Shown here piece by piece: positions 21,677-31,012 of a stretch of 64,000 bases of DNA. The notes below the pieces were generated by a model. It did no database searches. It saw only the letters and a program-made list of their open reading frames with translations, and was not told the origin of the DNA. The position numbers and the translations under genes are program-made. How positions within the stretch are numbered: the stretch's first letter is position 1; every line of letters starts with the position of its first letter. Source of the stretch: Paulinella micropora (lineage: Eukaryota > Cercozoa > Imbricatea > Euglyphida > Paulinellidae); contig WBZZ01003208.1 of the NCBI GenBank assembly GCA_019918135.1, positions 163,501 through 227,500 on the forward strand. The letters run 5' to 3'.

Positions 21677-21737
21677 GCTGCTGCTTATACTGCTGCTGCT
21701 ACTACTACTACTGCTGCTACTACTACTACTACTACTA

Positions 21738-21775
<38 letters not shown>

Positions 21776-21786
21776 GTGCTGCACTG

Positions 21787-21835
<49 letters not shown>

Positions 21836-22075
21836 CACTACTTTTACTACTAGTATTACTACTGCTGTTGCTACTAATACTACTACTGCTGCTGCTACTA
21901 CTACTACTGCTGCTGCTGCTGCTACTTCTACTACTACTTCTACTACTACTACTACTACTACTACTGTTGCTACTACTACTTCTACTACTTCTAGTGCTGC
22001 TGCTGCTACTACTACTGCTGCTGCTGCTACTACTACTACTGCTGCTACTTGTACTGCTGCTACTAATACTAAGAC
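20848..22075. repeat. (TAC)n/(TGC)n trinucleotide microsatellite array
   Basis: About 1.2 kb of almost pure trinucleotide repeat, mainly TAC/CTA with blocks of TGC, and occasional interruptions such as a ctatagtgctg motif that recurs at least twice. Any open frames here are homopolymer artefacts (Leu, Thr, Ser or Val runs). This looks like host genomic DNA between the viral elements. Confidence 0.95.
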
Positions 22076-22203
22076 ATTGTTTGGCTTTGCAGAGAACGCT
22101 TGCATGCATACCAAAGCAGGAGCAACAGCAAACAGCAAACGCATCTCCTAGTACCTGCTCATACAATATACATGCACGAGCATATATTCGCTAGCTAGCG
22201 CTG

Positions 22204-22680
22204 CTGCAAATTTTGTTTTGATTGATTGAAACAACCAAGCATAAACTATGCAAATATGTTATGATACAGACTTAGAACAAACTATAATGAAGGTCTGGAT
22301 ATGCTTTGAATGAGTGTGAGCAACAAAATGATGATAGGTACACCTACCAAAGATTGCGCTGCAGCAAATTTGCTGCAGCAAAATTTTGTTTTGATTGATT
22401 GAAACGGCCAAGCATAAACTATGCAAATATGTTATGATACAGACTTAGAACAAACTATAATGAAGGTCTGGATATGCTTTGAATGAGTGTGAGCAACAAA
22501 ATGACGATAGGTACACCTACCAAAGATTGCGCTGCAATTTCAGCAGCAAAATTTTGTTTTGATTGACTGAAACTGTCAAGCATAAACTATGCAAATATGT
22601 TATGATACAGACTTAGAACAAACTATAATGAAGTCTGGATATGCTTTGAATGAGTGTGAGCAACAAAATGACGATAGGTA
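22204..22680. repeat. ~170 bp tandem repeat, three copies
   Basis: A unit containing a ttttgttttgattga motif followed by a shared atgcaaatatgttatgatac segment occurs three times, with unit-to-unit spacing of about 173 and 168 bp. The copies differ by a few substitutions and end around a cgataggtac motif. It is not coding and probably host satellite-like DNA. The bases from 22,681 to 23,005 are AT-rich with no supported gene. Confidence 0.85.
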
Positions 22681-23005
22681 CAACACCAGAAAAAATTGCT
22701 ATCGCAGCCTGCAACAAAAAGTTGTGGCGAGCTATCGGATGGAATAATGAAAAAAATAAGCTGAAAATTGGCACAGACAAACACAACAGCATTTTCTACC
22801 AAGTAAAAAATCTCGAGAAAAGTGCTAAATAAAAAAGGGGCAAAGAAAGGAACAACAAAATCCTGCAATAATTCCGACTGTACGAAAGTTTTTGTATTTG
22901 AAAAATGAAACAAACTGAGGAAAAACAAAAAAAAAACTTAACACAGACCTTATGTATGAGGTAGTGAAGGTCTATGATAAAAAAAAAACCAAAAAAAAAT
23001 GATTG

Positions 23006-23011
23006 CTGGTA
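23006..23011. repeat. 6 bp target site duplication, left copy of element A
   Basis: The bases ctggta immediately precede the left terminal inverted repeat and recur directly after the right one at 43022-43027. Six-base duplications are the hallmark of Polinton/Maverick integrase insertion. Confidence 0.92.
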
Positions 23012-23247
23012 AGTAGTTGATACACTGGAACTGGGCAAAAACTTTTCGCCCACTTCCAGTGTTTATTATGAAAGGATTTCGCCTTCCTTCGCTATCTCCC
23101 GCACAATCAATACAGAAGGCTAAAAGCACCATATCTCCAACACGTTGGAGATAATCAGGCTACTACAAGCAACCGAAAAAATAAAATGCGAGTGTAGGTT
23201 TCAAGAGCGAACCTATCAAGACATAAAAAAACACACCGACGGAAAAC
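23012..23247. repeat. left terminal inverted repeat of element A
   Basis: The sequence matches the reverse complement of 42786-43021 over 236 bp with no difference that I could see. The tip starts with AG, as in Polintons. A subterminal hairpin (arms 23022-23036 and 23048-23062, one mismatch) and a 20 bp palindrome at 23133-23152 lie inside it. Confidence 0.93.
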
Positions 23248-23317
23248 CAAAGTTATCCAAAAATAAAATAAGTTTATTTACTATACATAAATAAACTTAA
23301 GGGTCCATTTTGAAAAA

Positions 23318-23554
23318 ATGAACTTATTTCGCAAACAGAAAAAATCGGAATATATCAAAGAAAGAAGAAAACAGAAATATACATGTGTCTGTGGTAAGAC
23401 CATTGGAATATACAGCAAATACACACACGAAAAATCAGAGTTTCATAGAGATTTCTTCGCGGAGAAAGAGGAGATTATGTTAGGTGGGAGACTAGTTGAA
23501 ATAATTTGTCGTAGAAATGATGATATAGAAAAATATTACGAAAACAAACAATAA
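23318..23554 (+). CDS. small zinc-binding-like protein
   Basis: A 78-residue protein from the ATG at 23318, just inside the left terminal repeat. It begins with a basic stretch, then has a C-V-C-G motif followed by a His-containing segment (Y-T-H-E-K-S-E-F-H), which resembles a C-x-C/H-H zinc site. The same style of motif ends the broken GIY-YIG gene of element C. DNA binding is a plausible but unproven role. Confidence 0.6.
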   Translation: MNLFRKQKKSEYIKERRKQKYTCVCGKTIGIYSKYTHEKSEFHRDFFAEKEEIMLGGRLVEIICRRNDDIEKYYENKQ

Positions 23555-23556
23555 TT

Positions 23557-23595
23557 AATTTATATTAAAGATTATTTTTTCTACTATTATATAAG
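23557..23595 (+). promoter_or_regulatory. AT-rich promoter-like leader of the HIRAN gene
   Basis: A tttatattaaagatta block followed by a T-run and a tattatataag just before the ATG at 23596. Nearly the same leader precedes the next gene (23918-23958), which supports a shared early promoter. Confidence 0.6.
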
Positions 23596-23895
23596 ATGAC
23601 GACGACCAGAGTTGTGGGTGTTTCATTTGATGGGAGACAGGGAAATATCTCTTATCTTAAAACAATCGGGCGAGGCGAAAAAGTTTTCATTCAACACGAA
23701 CCAGAAAACAAATTTGATAAAAATGCGGTAAAGGTTGAAACAGAAAGCGGAAAACAACTAGGTTATATTAATAAACACTTGGCAGGAACTCTTAAGTTTA
23801 AAGGAAGGAAACAAGTATATTATTCAATCTATGGAGGAGGATTAGGAAAACATTACGGGATTGAAATTACAATTCATCATATCATAACCCAATGA
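23596..23895 (+). CDS. standalone HIRAN-domain protein
   Basis: A 99-residue protein from the ATG at 23596 that is essentially one HIRAN domain. It opens with a beta-strand V-V-G-V-S-F, has the H-E-P-x-N-x-x-D-x-N-A-V-K-V core, and ends with the G-Y-I-N-K-H-L-A motif. HIRAN domains in Rad5/HLTF-type helicases bind 3' single-stranded DNA ends. In a small viral element it could protect or sense replication ends. It sits in the early cluster with a repeated promoter-like leader, upstream of the DNA polymerase. Confidence 0.85.
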   Translation: MTTTRVVGVSFDGRQGNISYLKTIGRGEKVFIQHEPENKFDKNAVKVETESGKQLGYINKHLAGTLKFKGRKQVYYSIYGGGLGKHYGIEITIHHIITQ

Positions 23896-23917
23896 TATGA
23901 TTAATATCATAAACAAT

Positions 23918-23958
23918 ATTTAATTTATATTAAAGATTATTTTTTTGTATTATATAAG
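23918..23958 (+). promoter_or_regulatory. AT-rich promoter-like leader of the basic-protein gene
   Basis: Carries the same tttatattaaagatta block, T-run and tattatataag as the leader at 23557-23595, ending at the ATG at 23959. A related block lies at 24190-24207 upstream of the polymerase, and another at 43837-43852 upstream of the element B polymerase. Confidence 0.6.
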
Positions 23959-24180
23959 ATGGGTAGAAAAGCAATATACAAAACTCCAGAAGAGAAAAAG
24001 GAAGCCTTACGGAAAAGGGCTAGGGAATTCATAAAGAAAGACCCCGAAAGGCACAAGCAAAAGGCAATGGAATATTACAACCAAAATAAAACATTAATAG
24101 CGGAACGAAGAAAGAAAAAAAGAGAAGAAGTAAAGCAGGCCTTAATGAAGTTAAAGCGAATGGAAGAAGCACTAAAATAA
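23959..24180 (+). CDS. small basic Lys/Arg-rich protein
   Basis: A 73-residue, highly basic, helical protein starting G-R-K-x-x-Y-x-T. Element B has a homologue at 43602-43835, also directly upstream of its polymerase. It has no Cys and no membrane segment. A DNA- or RNA-binding accessory role, perhaps in replication, is inferred from charge and position only. Confidence 0.6.
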   Translation: MGRKAIYKTPEEKKEALRKRAREFIKKDPERHKQKAMEYYNQNKTLIAERRKKKREEVKQALMKLKRMEEALK

Positions 24181-24285
24181 TATATATGAATTTTATATTA
24201 AGGATATATTATTAGTTATAAATATAACAGATAATTTATTAATTATTTTTCAATATTTTTATATTCGTATTGATATAAAAATAAC

Positions 24286-27198
24286 ATGCCACCACCTTTA
24301 CCACCAAGACCAGCAAAAGAAAATGTTGAACTATTGAGGGTAAGAGCGAATTTAAGGGAAACAAAAACTACAGAACCAAGACGAAGGGAAGTAAAACTTA
24401 TTGAATTAAGACCAAGATTTAATAGAGCCTTAAATTCATATACATACCGATTAAAGAGACTTGATATTAACTTTTATGACAGCGATGAGATTGAGAAGGC
24501 ACTTATGAGAGCGGTAAGAGATGCCAGAAGCAGAGGTATGACGAACGAAGCGAGTATCCATGTCAAGTTTGCTTATATTACCGATATAGACGATGAAAAG
24601 TTTTATAGATGGAAAACTTTTAATGCGGTAAAGATAAAAGATATTGAAGACTTATTTAATGCCATAATACTATACAATGAGGAAAATATTGAGGCGAGTG
24701 CGAATGGTTATGACCGCTTTATTCAATATATGAGAATTGAATTTATCCAAGAAAACGGAGGAGGTTGTAATTTATCGGGAAACGACAAGAAAACCAAAAC
24801 AGACGAAGGAACACATATCAATCCAAGAAGTAATAATAATAATTGTTTCTTTCAAGTCAATAAAAAAATATTGAACTTCAAGACAAACAAAAGAGCCTGT
24901 AATGAAATTAGAAAAGAATTTAATCTTGAACCTGATACATTCATTCCTTTTTCGGTTGGTTTTGAAATTCTAAAAAAATATTGTATTGAAGGAAAGTATT
25001 ATGAAATAACCGATGCGACAACAAAACAAACTTTACGAAATTACGAAGACCCTTTAATTTCTGCTGATGTCCTTTGTTATTTGGATGAAGGACATTATTT
25101 AGAATTTATCGGAAGAACCAAAAAGAGATGCGAGGATTGTTTCAAAACTTATTTTAATAGTCATAGATGCAATAATAAGAGAATTACATATGCTATGGCG
25201 AAACTAAGAAAAAAGAAAGACAGAGTTGATAGTTTATTGACAACCTTCAAGGAAATGTCATATAATAACAAAGACGAAATCTTTCATTACGACTTAGAAA
25301 CATTCGTAAATGAGCAAGAATTACACACACCATATATAGCGGGCTATACCATTGGAAACATTGGTTTTAAATATGTCGCTGGTGATGATTGTATTTCAAA
25401 ATTGGTTGATATCATTTTTGAATATGCTGACGAATTAAAAAAGAAGAAACCCGAAGCGAGATTATATGTTAATGCCTTTAATGGAGCGAAATTTGACCAT
25501 TATTTCATTCAGAAAGAATTCATTAAAAGAAAGATAAAAGATACTCCATTGATTAATAATGGTGCTATCATTTCAATGGAATACAAGAATATGAAATTTT
25601 GGGACTTGTGTAAGCACACGGAGGGAAGCCTTAAGAAGAACCTTGAAACCTTAGGATGCGATATTTTAAAAGGCGATTTTGACCATAGTAAGGCGAAAAG
25701 GTGGGAGGAGTTGGATGAAGAAACCAAGAATGACTGCTTAAAATATCTCGCCTGCGATGTTATGGGTTTGAAGGAATTATATGAAAGATTGAATAAATCA
25801 ACATTTGAAGAGAATAAGACCAATCTCTCCGAGTTTATGTCAACGTCTTCATTGACCTTCAACTTATGGAAAAAAGAGATAGATAAAAAATATATTATTC
25901 AACTTCCAAAATTGAACCAAGAAAAAGATTTTAGAAAGGCTATTTATGGGGCTAGAACTTATCCAAGCAAACGAAGATTTATTTCAAAACAATACGAAAA
26001 ATATTTAAACAGAGAAATATCTTTTGATGAAATTAAAGATTATCTCATTGATGCGGATGTAGTCTCGCTTTATCCAACAGCCATGTTAGAAGACTATATG
26101 ACGGGCGAAATAAGAGAACATAAAGAACCAACAGAGAAAATGTTGGGTAAGTTGGGTATATGGAATATTGATTTCATATCACCAAAAAATCTCTTACACC
26201 CGCGAGTGCCTTTTAGAGATGATAAGGGTTGTTTAAAGTGGGAACTAAAAGACATGAATGACCAATGGCTTACAAGTGTTGATATTGAAGACATGATGGA
26301 ACTTGGATATAAGATTAAAATTAATCGCGGATACTACACGGAAGGAGCCGAACCAGTATTTAAAGATTACATTTTGGAGTTATTCAAGAAAAAACAAAAT
26401 TCAAAGAAAGGAACACCACAATATCTACTCGCTAAGTTATTTATGAATGCCTTATACGGGAAGACAATCCAAAGACCGATAAACTCAACGAGTAAGTATA
26501 TTTCAAAAAATAGTGAATATTGGAAATTTTGGGCTAGTCATGTGATAACCGATATTGAAAAGTTTAATGACGATTTATGGCTTATCAGCGGAATTCCAAG
26601 AGACGAGAAAACATTAGAAAAGAAAATTACAAAACCGACACACTGCGGAGCCTTCATATTAGCATACAGCAGACGAATTATGTATAAATATATGACGGAG
26701 GCTAATCCAGACAACAATCTAGAAAATGATTATTATTATACAGACACAGACAGCATTCAAGCACATGTAAAAACGATAGAAAAAATAAGAAGATTTAGAG
26801 ATAAATCAATCGGCGGTATGAGTGATGACCTTGGAGATGATTGTAAGATAATAAGAGGAATATGGATAGCCCCAAAATTGTATATGTTGGAATATGTAAA
26901 AAGGGGAGACGAACGAGGCAAGACACATTTCCACTTTAGAGGAAAAGGATTGGACTTGAAGAAATTAAATCCTGCTTCATATGAACTAATGGACAAGGGC
27001 GAAAGCCTGACAAACACAAGAGACTTCATAATGAAGAAGATACACACGAGCAGAAACAGCAAACAGCAACACATTGAACACTTTAGCATTCAACACCAAA
27101 AGTATGTTGTAAAAGTTGTAAATAAGACGAGATGGTGCGGACGAGATTTCTATACTGATAATGATAGCATTCCGCGAGGATATCATATAAGGACATAA
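24286..27198 (+). CDS. family B DNA polymerase, short PLV type
   Basis: A 970-residue protein from the ATG at 24286. The N-terminal third has no known fold and ends in a C-E-D-C...H-R-C zinc-like knot. Exonuclease motifs follow: H-Y-D-L-E-T-F (about residue 333), N-A-F-N-G-A-K-F-D (about 396), and the K-Y-L-A-C-D motif (about 486). Polymerase motif A is D-A-D-V-V-S-L-Y-P-T (about 589), motif B is K-L-F-M-N-A-L-Y-G-K (about 717), and motif C is Y-T-D-T-D-S (about 819). Catalytic Asp residues are all present, so the enzyme looks active. Protein priming is expected for a linear element with terminal repeats, but that is inference. It differs greatly from the element B polymerase. Confidence 0.93.
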   Translation: MPPPLPPRPAKENVELLRVRANLRETKTTEPRRREVKLIELRPRFNRALNSYTYRLKRLDINFYDSDEIEKALMRAVRDARSRGMTNEASIHVKFAYITDIDDEKFYRWKTFNAVKIKDIEDLFNAIILYNEENIEASANGYDRFIQYMRIEFIQENGGGCNLSGNDKKTKTDEGTHINPRSNNNNCFFQVNKKILNFKTNKRACNEIRKEFNLEPDTFIPFSVGFEILKKYCIEGKYYEITDATTKQTLRNYEDPLISADVLCYLDEGHYLEFIGRTKKRCEDCFKTYFNSHRCNNKRITYAMAKLRKKKDRVDSLLTTFKEMSYNNKDEIFHYDLETFVNEQELHTPYIAGYTIGNIGFKYVAGDDCISKLVDIIFEYADELKKKKPEARLYVNAFNGAKFDHYFIQKEFIKRKIKDTPLINNGAIISMEYKNMKFWDLCKHTEGSLKKNLETLGCDILKGDFDHSKAKRWEELDEETKNDCLKYLACDVMGLKELYERLNKSTFEENKTNLSEFMSTSSLTFNLWKKEIDKKYIIQLPKLNQEKDFRKAIYGARTYPSKRRFISKQYEKYLNREISFDEIKDYLIDADVVSLYPTAMLEDYMTGEIREHKEPTEKMLGKLGIWNIDFISPKNLLHPRVPFRDDKGCLKWELKDMNDQWLTSVDIEDMMELGYKIKINRGYYTEGAEPVFKDYILELFKKKQNSKKGTPQYLLAKLFMNALYGKTIQRPINSTSKYISKNSEYWKFWASHVITDIEKFNDDLWLISGIPRDEKTLEKKITKPTHCGAFILAYSRRIMYKYMTEANPDNNLENDYYYTDTDSIQAHVKTIEKIRRFRDKSIGGMSDDLGDDCKIIRGIWIAPKLYMLEYVKRGDERGKTHFHFRGKGLDLKKLNPASYELMDKGESLTNTRDFIMKKIHTSRNSKQQHIEHFSIQHQKYVVKVVNKTRWCGRDFYTDNDSIPRGYHIRT

Positions 27199-27278
27199 AA
27201 GAATTAATTATTAAAAAAAAAATAAAATAAAAAAAATTATTTTTTCCATAAAAAATTTTCGTCAGTCTATATATACCA

Positions 27279-27569
27279 ATGTCCGCCCTCACCAGACTAT
27301 GCGAGAAGTTTGAGAAACTCTCTATTGAAAATAAAAAAGAAACATTTTCTCTTACCGATGTTAAAAAGATAATTACTGACGAAATCCAAATGATTGAAAA
27401 GGCACGGGCGGGCAAGCCAAAGGATACTTTTCCATTTGGTAAGTATAAAGGTAAAAAAATTCAAGATATAGCGGTTATTGATAAGCCATACCTTGAATGG
27501 GTTATGAAACAGCCTTGGTTTGATAAATTCACCGACATTAAGGCAGAAGTAAAAAAATATTTACAATAA
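27279..27569 (+). CDS. DUF3820-like small protein
   Basis: A 96-residue protein whose C-terminal half has the F-P-F-G-K-Y-K-G-K-K-I-Q-D-I motif followed by D-K-P-Y-L-E-W. This matches the P-F-G-K-x-K-G style of the DUF3820 family that accompanies exonuclease-type proteins. Element B has a close copy at 63471-63761, also beside a terminal repeat. The following gene carries a degenerate second copy of the motif. A nucleic-acid role is likely; the exact activity is unknown. Confidence 0.7.
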   Translation: MSALTRLCEKFEKLSIENKKETFSLTDVKKIITDEIQMIEKARAGKPKDTFPFGKYKGKKIQDIAVIDKPYLEWVMKQPWFDKFTDIKAEVKKYLQ

Positions 27570-27593
27570 AAAAATAATATTAATAGTATATCA

Positions 27594-28088
27594 ATGACAG
27601 ACCTAAGCACCAAGCAGGACTACTTGAATGAAATTGAAAAATGGAACCTTGACATCGAAGTTAAGAAACCCACTATTAAATGGACTAAACCCGACATTGT
27701 ATCTTTCTATGAGCAATATAAACCCTATGGTGATTTAGAACAAAATCAACATTATGATAATGTGAAAGTAGTTATTCCTTTAGAAAACGTGTTGGACGAA
27801 GAGCAGAGCACACCTTTTAAGGAGACTGACTTGAAAGAAACTGGTATCACAGAAATAAAGGCTAATGTAGATATCCCTATCTCCGACATGTCGGAGATTT
27901 ACACGTTGGAGATTGGAGAGATAGCAAAGAAAGAAGAACAACAACACGAAGCAGACATTTTTCTTCAATATGGTAAGTATAAAAAAATGAAAATTGAAGA
28001 TGTCGCTAAGATTGATAAACCATACCTTGAATATTTAATTCAACAACCTTATTTTAATAATAAAGATGCGGTAAAAAAATATTTATGA
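27594..28088 (+). CDS. conserved PLV protein with a C-terminal DUF3820-like motif
   Basis: A 164-residue protein from the ATG at 27594. The N-terminal part (K-Q-D-Y-L-N-E-I-E-K-W, then K-P-D-I-V-S-F-Y-E-Q-Y) is shared with element B (63049-63441) and element C (17267-17740). The C-terminus adds a Q-Y-G-K-Y-K-K-M-K-I motif like the preceding gene. Around residues 93-108 this copy has an insertion relative to B and C that coincides with palindromic DNA at 27879-27898 plus a half copy after it. Function is unknown. Convergent with the virion module. Confidence 0.65.
   Translation: MTDLSTKQDYLNEIEKWNLDIEVKKPTIKWTKPDIVSFYEQYKPYGDLEQNQHYDNVKVVIPLENVLDEEQSTPFKETDLKETGITEIKANVDIPISDMSEIYTLEIGEIAKKEEQQHEADIFLQYGKYKKMKIEDVAKIDKPYLEYLIQQPYFNNKDAVKKYL
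27879..27898. repeat. in-frame palindrome within the 164-residue gene
   Basis: A perfect 20 bp palindrome with core ctccgacatgtcggag; a half copy with a cgttggagat core follows at 27,903-27,912. The encoded residues are absent from the element B and C homologues. Confidence 0.8.
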
Positions 28089-28090
28089 TT

Positions 28091-28149
28091 GATATTACAT
28101 CGCCTCCCGTTTATTTTTTTTATTATTTACTTTTAAGCGATGTAATATC
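28091..28149. terminator. hairpin between convergent genes
   Basis: Perfect 13 bp arms (gatattacatcgc and its complement) at 28091-28103 and 28137-28149 enclose a T-rich loop, between two genes that converge. Position and structure suggest a transcription end or 3' processing signal for one or both. The outer bases gatat/atatc match the ends of the R1 and R2 hairpins elsewhere. Confidence 0.6.
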
Positions 28150-29378
28150 TATTGGTCTTCAATAAAGTTCGCGATTACATTAATATTGCTACCAGCACCT
28201 GCCGACACAGCCTTCTGTGTGAATGACAAAACATCGTTCGGTGTTAATTGAATATCGTATGTTCTGAGATTAATCTGTTGAGTTGAGGCAGCATTTACAT
28301 AAATCTTAAAAATTGTCGTTCCGTTGGCGATAGCGGTTGCTTTTGTGTCTGTATCTACGATTGAAGTTGTGGCATCAACATCAGCAAAACCAGCCCCTGT
28401 TAGTGTCCCATTCAATACCATTCTGACGACATTTGACTTAGTATCTTCATTTGTAATACTTACCAAGGAAGGAAAGACATTTGAATAGTTGGTGAGGCTA
28501 TTATTGAATAGTGCTTTATTCCTGATACTTAAAATGGGGCTTTCAGTGGTGCTCGTTTTTTCGTCTCCTTCCGCAGTATTTGTAATACTTGTATTAATAG
28601 TATTCGTTCCTTCAATGAATAAACTAGCACTCGCCGTTTTAAGAATTTGTATTCCAGTCTTTGCATCATTTCTCATGACTGCCGTAAAAGGTAATGTTGT
28701 ATTTCGCAGGCTTACACCTTCATTCGCATTCGCATACTCAATCATATGAACTAATTGAAATAATCCTGTTATGGGGTTTTCAATATAGAACTTAATAGCA
28801 CCAAACCCAAGATACTGAAATTGAATTTGAAATACATTTCCTTTGCTCCAGTCTAAGTTCGGCATAGCAAAATTACCATCGCATGGGTCGTCCCAGTCTT
28901 CTTGGTCAATATAAACTGCAACACCTCCTTTAATATGCGCGATATTCATTCCTGCTTGATTTTTGTAAAAATAAAATCCATCAACGAGATCATTTCCTAT
29001 TCCAATAAATGAATAGTAATCTTTTGTATCATCCGTTGTCCATATAGCAGTAAAGCGGGCAAGGACCCCCATTCCAGTTCTATATTTTATTCTCCTTTTA
29101 CTTACTAATCCAGCATCTGCCGTTGCATTAGCAGTTGTTTTCAATTCAGCCATATTATTCAAAAATGACACAGACGATTTTGTTTCTGTTTTTGTCCATA
29201 TCCTAGTATTAATGGTATATGGAAAGATTTCCTGTAATACTGGTGTTAATTGACCTACTACTGCTTCACCAAAAGCGGTTTTTGAATTATTTGTTTCAAG
29301 GTTTCCATCGTATCCAACACTGACATTTATAAATTCTCCGTCAGGATTTTGTGCGATTAAATTTCGCTGGTGGCTCAT
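28149..29378 (-). CDS. putative virion structural protein (409 residues)
   Basis: An intact 409-residue protein from the ATG at 29378, the last gene of the leftward virion module. The middle has a conserved block with N-T-R-I-W-T, S-F-L-N-N-M-A-E-L and K-Y-R-T-G-M-G-V, and the rest is beta-rich with many Thr and Asn. It lies directly downstream of the capsid gene in both A and B. I recall the style of this block from large algal viruses and phages but cannot name the family. It is likely a surface or capsid-associated protein. The element B copy (61787-63021) is frameshifted. Confidence 0.6.
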   Translation of the reverse strand: MSHQRNLIAQNPDGEFINVSVGYDGNLETNNSKTAFGEAVVGQLTPVLQEIFPYTINTRIWTKTETKSSVSFLNNMAELKTTANATADAGLVSKRRIKYRTGMGVLARFTAIWTTDDTKDYYSFIGIGNDLVDGFYFYKNQAGMNIAHIKGGVAVYIDQEDWDDPCDGNFAMPNLDWSKGNVFQIQFQYLGFGAIKFYIENPITGLFQLVHMIEYANANEGVSLRNTTLPFTAVMRNDAKTGIQILKTASASLFIEGTNTINTSITNTAEGDEKTSTTESPILSIRNKALFNNSLTNYSNVFPSLVSITNEDTKSNVVRMVLNGTLTGAGFADVDATTSIVDTDTKATAIANGTTIFKIYVNAASTQQINLRTYDIQLTPNDVLSFTQKAVSAGAGSNINVIANFIEDQ

Positions 29379-29447
29379 TGTTATATATTATCAAAAAAAT
29401 AAATTAACTATCAAAATTAATAATTACATATTACCTCACTGGCGGAG

Positions 29448-30923
29448 TTATGAGATCGTAATCATATTTGCCTTAACCTGAACCTCTCGCTGAGTAATGG
29501 CCACGGTGTAGTGGTTGTAGGCAGCAGACACGGTGGTTGCAATAAACTCCCATCGTCGCTCAGTATCAAGGCTTAAACCGCTGATTTCATTTTGGTCTTT
29601 GCTCCATAGCGGGCGGGTATTATCCCAAGCATCAACCCAGAACCAATTGTATTTATACACATCGTTATTCAACAAGGCCGAACCCTCAACCTTTGGCTTC
29701 AGGTACATATAGTCTTCTTCAGTAGCACAATCAATGTTGAATTCTTGCTGGCGGGCACCATCTAGAGTAGTGTAAAAATTAACGACCTTAGCGGCGGCGC
29801 GGTTATCGTGGTCATAAGCAGTATTCTTTTTTTCTTCGTTGTTAAAAACTGAGTGATAAATCTTCTTCAAACGGCGACCGTGTCCTCTGTCAAATCGCAT
29901 AATGATGTTTTGTGTTGTGGATGCTCCAATTGAATTCTTATAAACATATGGATAATCAATATTGAAGTTCATACCTTCGGGGCTAGCAATCTTCTGCTGG
30001 ATTGATTGAATGACATCAGGGTTCGTTTCAACCGCAAGAAACAAGGCGAGATTGGTGACATCAGCACTTACAGCCATATTAGCACTACCAACATTTGCTG
30101 TGTTAACAGCAGTAACAGCACCATTCGTCACCGTATAACCAGTTCTGTCAGTAGCACTCCACACAATTCGCATAGTCAAAATCTCTGGAAACATAATAGT
30201 CTTATCAAGTGCGAAAATAGTGTTAATAATCATACCCAAAGGAATTTTAACATTAATAATCAAAGCAGCATTTGTTCCACTTCCCACAAGATACTTCGCC
30301 TCGTTGTAATTAACATTTACGGCGGATAGTGCTCCAACTCCAGTCGTCAAAGCAGCATCATCGTGACGACGAGCAGAAATCGGTGGTTCGGCAAACATAG
30401 CAAGAGTTCGGGCTGCTACGTTATCACCAGCATCTGTCATCGCACGAAAGTTGGTTCTAGCAGCTTCAACGGCACTGATATCAATCTTTCCATTAGCATT
30501 ACACTTTTGAAGCATACATCCATATCCGATAATATTATCATGATTAGGAAGGTCTAAGAAATCTTGAAGACTCATTTCAGGTTTCCAAAGCATTTTAGTC
30601 ACATTTCTAAGGTTGTTAACGTCGCACAGATAAACACCGCTACGGGTTTGAAGTTGTATCTGGCTAATTTGTGAAAGGCAGTCCATAAAAATTCTTGAAT
30701 AAGTGTTAGCACCACCAGCTCTCATAGTATAAGTAAAACTCAAATAAGAGCGGGCGAGATTGAACGGGCGACTGATAAGGTCAAATGATCGTTCTTGCCC
30801 ACCAGCAGTGGTGACCTCAAAGGTTCCAGAGCCCTCACGTGGAGCGAGTTTATTCAAACGATAAGAAGCACTGATGTAGTCAGTTCTAGAAAAGTCTAAT
30901 TCTCCGCCGTGTTGAGTTGGCAT
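29448..30923 (-). CDS. major capsid protein, double jelly-roll (PLV type)
   Basis: A 491-residue protein from the ATG at 30923. Length, position next to the penton-like gene and beta-rich composition fit the double jelly-roll capsid proteins of Polinton-like viruses. Landmarks shared with element B are R-P-x-N-L-A-R-S near residue 55, the Y-L-C...T-K-M-x-W-K-P-E block near residue 100, a C-M-L-Q-K-C region, and a W...L-S-L-D-T-E-R-R-x-E-x motif near the C-terminus. Trimers of this protein would build an icosahedral shell. No break was found. The upstream leader is conserved with the element B copy. Confidence 0.82.
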   Translation of the reverse strand: MPTQHGGELDFSRTDYISASYRLNKLAPREGSGTFEVTTAGGQERSFDLISRPFNLARSYLSFTYTMRAGGANTYSRIFMDCLSQISQIQLQTRSGVYLCDVNNLRNVTKMLWKPEMSLQDFLDLPNHDNIIGYGCMLQKCNANGKIDISAVEAARTNFRAMTDAGDNVAARTLAMFAEPPISARRHDDAALTTGVGALSAVNVNYNEAKYLVGSGTNAALIINVKIPLGMIINTIFALDKTIMFPEILTMRIVWSATDRTGYTVTNGAVTAVNTANVGSANMAVSADVTNLALFLAVETNPDVIQSIQQKIASPEGMNFNIDYPYVYKNSIGASTTQNIIMRFDRGHGRRLKKIYHSVFNNEEKKNTAYDHDNRAAAKVVNFYTTLDGARQQEFNIDCATEEDYMYLKPKVEGSALLNNDVYKYNWFWVDAWDNTRPLWSKDQNEISGLSLDTERRWEFIATTVSAAYNHYTVAITQREVQVKANMITIS

Positions 30924-30949
30924 TTTGTTTTTGATTTTTAGGCAGTTGA

Positions 30950-30995
30950 GATTATTAACTAATTCACAAGAATATATTTATAGAAAAAAATAATT
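30950..30995 (-). promoter_or_regulatory. capsid gene leader conserved between A and B
   Basis: On the minus strand this reads as a T-run, then ctataaatatattc and a tgtgaat block, about 50 bases before the ATG at 30923. The same arrangement stands at 60101-60137 in element B. It is probably a late promoter. Confidence 0.5.
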
Positions 30996-31012
30996 AAATC
31001 AAAAATAATTAT

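Noticed and set aside
20848..22075. Open frames of poly-Leu, poly-Thr, poly-Ser and poly-Val
   Set aside because: They are translations of the TAC/TGC microsatellite and carry no evidence of a gene.
20848..22075. CRISPR-like array
   Set aside because: The repeats are simple trinucleotides without unique spacers, and the context is eukaryotic/viral.
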